From positions 3,341,001 to 3,405,000 of the forward strand of contig NZ_CP050137.1 in assembly GCF_013344685.1 (NCBI RefSeq): a stretch of 64,000 bases of DNA. Direction: 5' to 3'. Positions 63,326-64,000 of the stretch are shown here, piece after piece. The translations under genes and the position numbers were made by a program. The notes beneath the pieces were generated by a model. It worked only from the letters and a program-made list of their open reading frames with translations. It did no database searches and had not been told where the DNA came from. Within the stretch, counting starts at the first letter, position 1, and each line of letters begins with the position of its first letter. The stretch comes from Sphingomonas sp. CL5.1. GTDB taxonomy: Bacteria; Pseudomonadota; Alphaproteobacteria; Sphingomonadales; Sphingomonadaceae.

Positions 63326-64000
63326 ATGTCGCGCATCTTCATCGACCGGCCGATCTTCGCCTGGGTGCTCGCCATCATCGTCATGATGGCCGGCACCGGC
63401 GCGATCTTCGGCCTGCCCATCGCGCAATATCCCGACGTGGCGCCGCCGCAGGTCTATGTCCGCGCCAGCTATCCCGGCGCCAACGCGCAGACGATCCAGA
63501 ATTCCATCACCCAGGTGATCGAGCAGCAGCTCACCGGGATCGACGGGCTGCTCTATTTCAGCTCGTCCTCCTCGTCGCGCGGCTCCGTCTCCATCACCGC
63601 CACCTTCGCCAAGGGCACCAACCCCGATATCGCGCAGGTGCAGGTGCAGAATCAGGTGCAGCAGGCGGTCAGCCGCCTGCCGCAGCAGGTGCAGCAACAG
63701 GGCATCACCGTCCGCAAGTCGAACCCGGACAACCTGCTGCTCGCCGGCGTCTATGACATCACCGACACGATGACCAATCAGGACGTGTCGGACTATCTCG
63801 TCTCTAATCTGCAGGAGCCGCTGGGGCGCGTGCCCGGCGTGGGCGACACCAACGTGTACGGCTCGCAATATGCGATGCGGATCTGGCTCGATCCGGGCAA
63901 GCTCAACAGCTATTCGCTGATGCCGGGCGACGTCATCACCGCGATCCAGAGCCAGAATGCCGAGGTCGCGGCCGGCGAGATCGGCGCGCAACCGATGCCC
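63326..64000 (+). CDS. RND multidrug efflux transporter (AcrB/HAE1 type), N-terminal part
   Basis: The first 225 aa of a protein that is about 1,050 aa in the family; the right edge cuts it. It begins MSRIFIDRPIFAWVLAIIVMMAGTGAIFGLPIAQYPDVAPPQV, with TM1 and the first porter-domain region (YPGANAQTIQNSITQVIEQQLTGIDGLLYFSS), a strong match to proton-driven hydrophobe/amphiphile exporters such as AcrB. It forms an operon with the adaptor upstream. Substrates cannot be predicted. Confidence 0.95.
   Translation, partial: MSRIFIDRPIFAWVLAIIVMMAGTGAIFGLPIAQYPDVAPPQVYVRASYPGANAQTIQNSITQVIEQQLTGIDGLLYFSSSSSSRGSVSITATFAKGTNPDIAQVQVQNQVQQAVSRLPQQVQQQGITVRKSNPDNLLLAGVYDITDTMTNQDVSDYLVSNLQEPLGRVPGVGDTNVYGSQYAMRIWLDPGKLNSYSLMPGDVITAIQSQNAEVAAGEIGAQPMP

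Overview
The window is 64 kb of high-GC chromosomal DNA from an alphaproteobacterium, most likely a Sphingomonas-like member of the Sphingomonadales. The main pointers are the divL-tsaE-amgK-murU-addB-addA gene order, yajC-secD-secF followed by an Mth938/NDUFAF3-like gene, and an XrtA/PEP-CTERM-type set (EpsB-like sugar transferase, PrsK, PrsR, TPR protein). There is no phage, IS element, CRISPR array, rRNA or obvious genomic island. Almost everything is ordinary core or shell chromosome with tight operons and many ATGA overlaps.

Layout. 1-9.4 kb (minus strand): a coupled operon of a DivL-like pseudokinase, TsaE, the MurNAc-recycling pair AmgK/MurU, and the AddB/AddA recombination nuclease (AddA runs off the left edge). 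9.5-12.2 kb: ahcY with a terminator and a perfect 20-bp upstream palindrome, YqgE, and a peroxiredoxin. 12.3-15.3 kb: a PDZ protein/response regulator/histidine kinase operon, tRNA-Pro(GGG) and a small monooxygenase-fold protein. 15.4-18.7 kb (plus): yajC-secD-secF and an Mth938-like gene. 18.7-21.8 kb: glycosyltransferase, small NAD(P)-binding protein, octaprenyl-type diphosphate synthase, chorismate mutase. 21.8-28.4 kb (minus): acyl-CoA ligase, CPBP protease, GlpX, ABC-F, DapD, HAD phosphatase. 28.5-34.6 kb: luciferase-like monooxygenase, MASE1-GGDEF cyclase, PepSY/response regulator/kinase operon, mannose-1-phosphate guanylyltransferase. 34.7-41.5 kb (plus): the four-gene polysaccharide operon with PrsK/PrsR. 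41.5-44.3 kb: DUF815 ATPase and an ABC-F protein, convergent, with their 3' ends inside a 31-bp perfect inverted repeat. 44.5-48.4 kb: groESL with CIRCE, a MATE pump and a lipoprotein. 48.5-52.7 kb: a lone receiver, a TPR hybrid kinase and an EAL phosphodiesterase. 52.7-53.3 kb: the longest gene-free stretch, with a candidate 17-codon ORF and a long hairpin. 53.3-64 kb: Baeyer-Villiger-type monooxygenase, TamB/TamA, an atypical crotonase and an RND pump (membrane-fusion protein plus the start of the inner-membrane pump, cut by the right edge).

Themes. Several genes serve the envelope (AmgK/MurU, SecDF, TamAB, exopolysaccharide priming, RND and MATE pumps). There are seven histidine-kinase-type or response-regulator loci and two c-di-GMP enzymes. 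No previously undescribed system stands out as a whole. The items most worth a second look are the Tyr-for-His DivL-like protein, the inverted repeat supplying the stop codons of two unrelated genes, the small-ORF/hairpin locus, the ahcY palindrome, the PrsK/PrsR operon with no exosortase in the window, and a crotonase lacking both catalytic glutamates.
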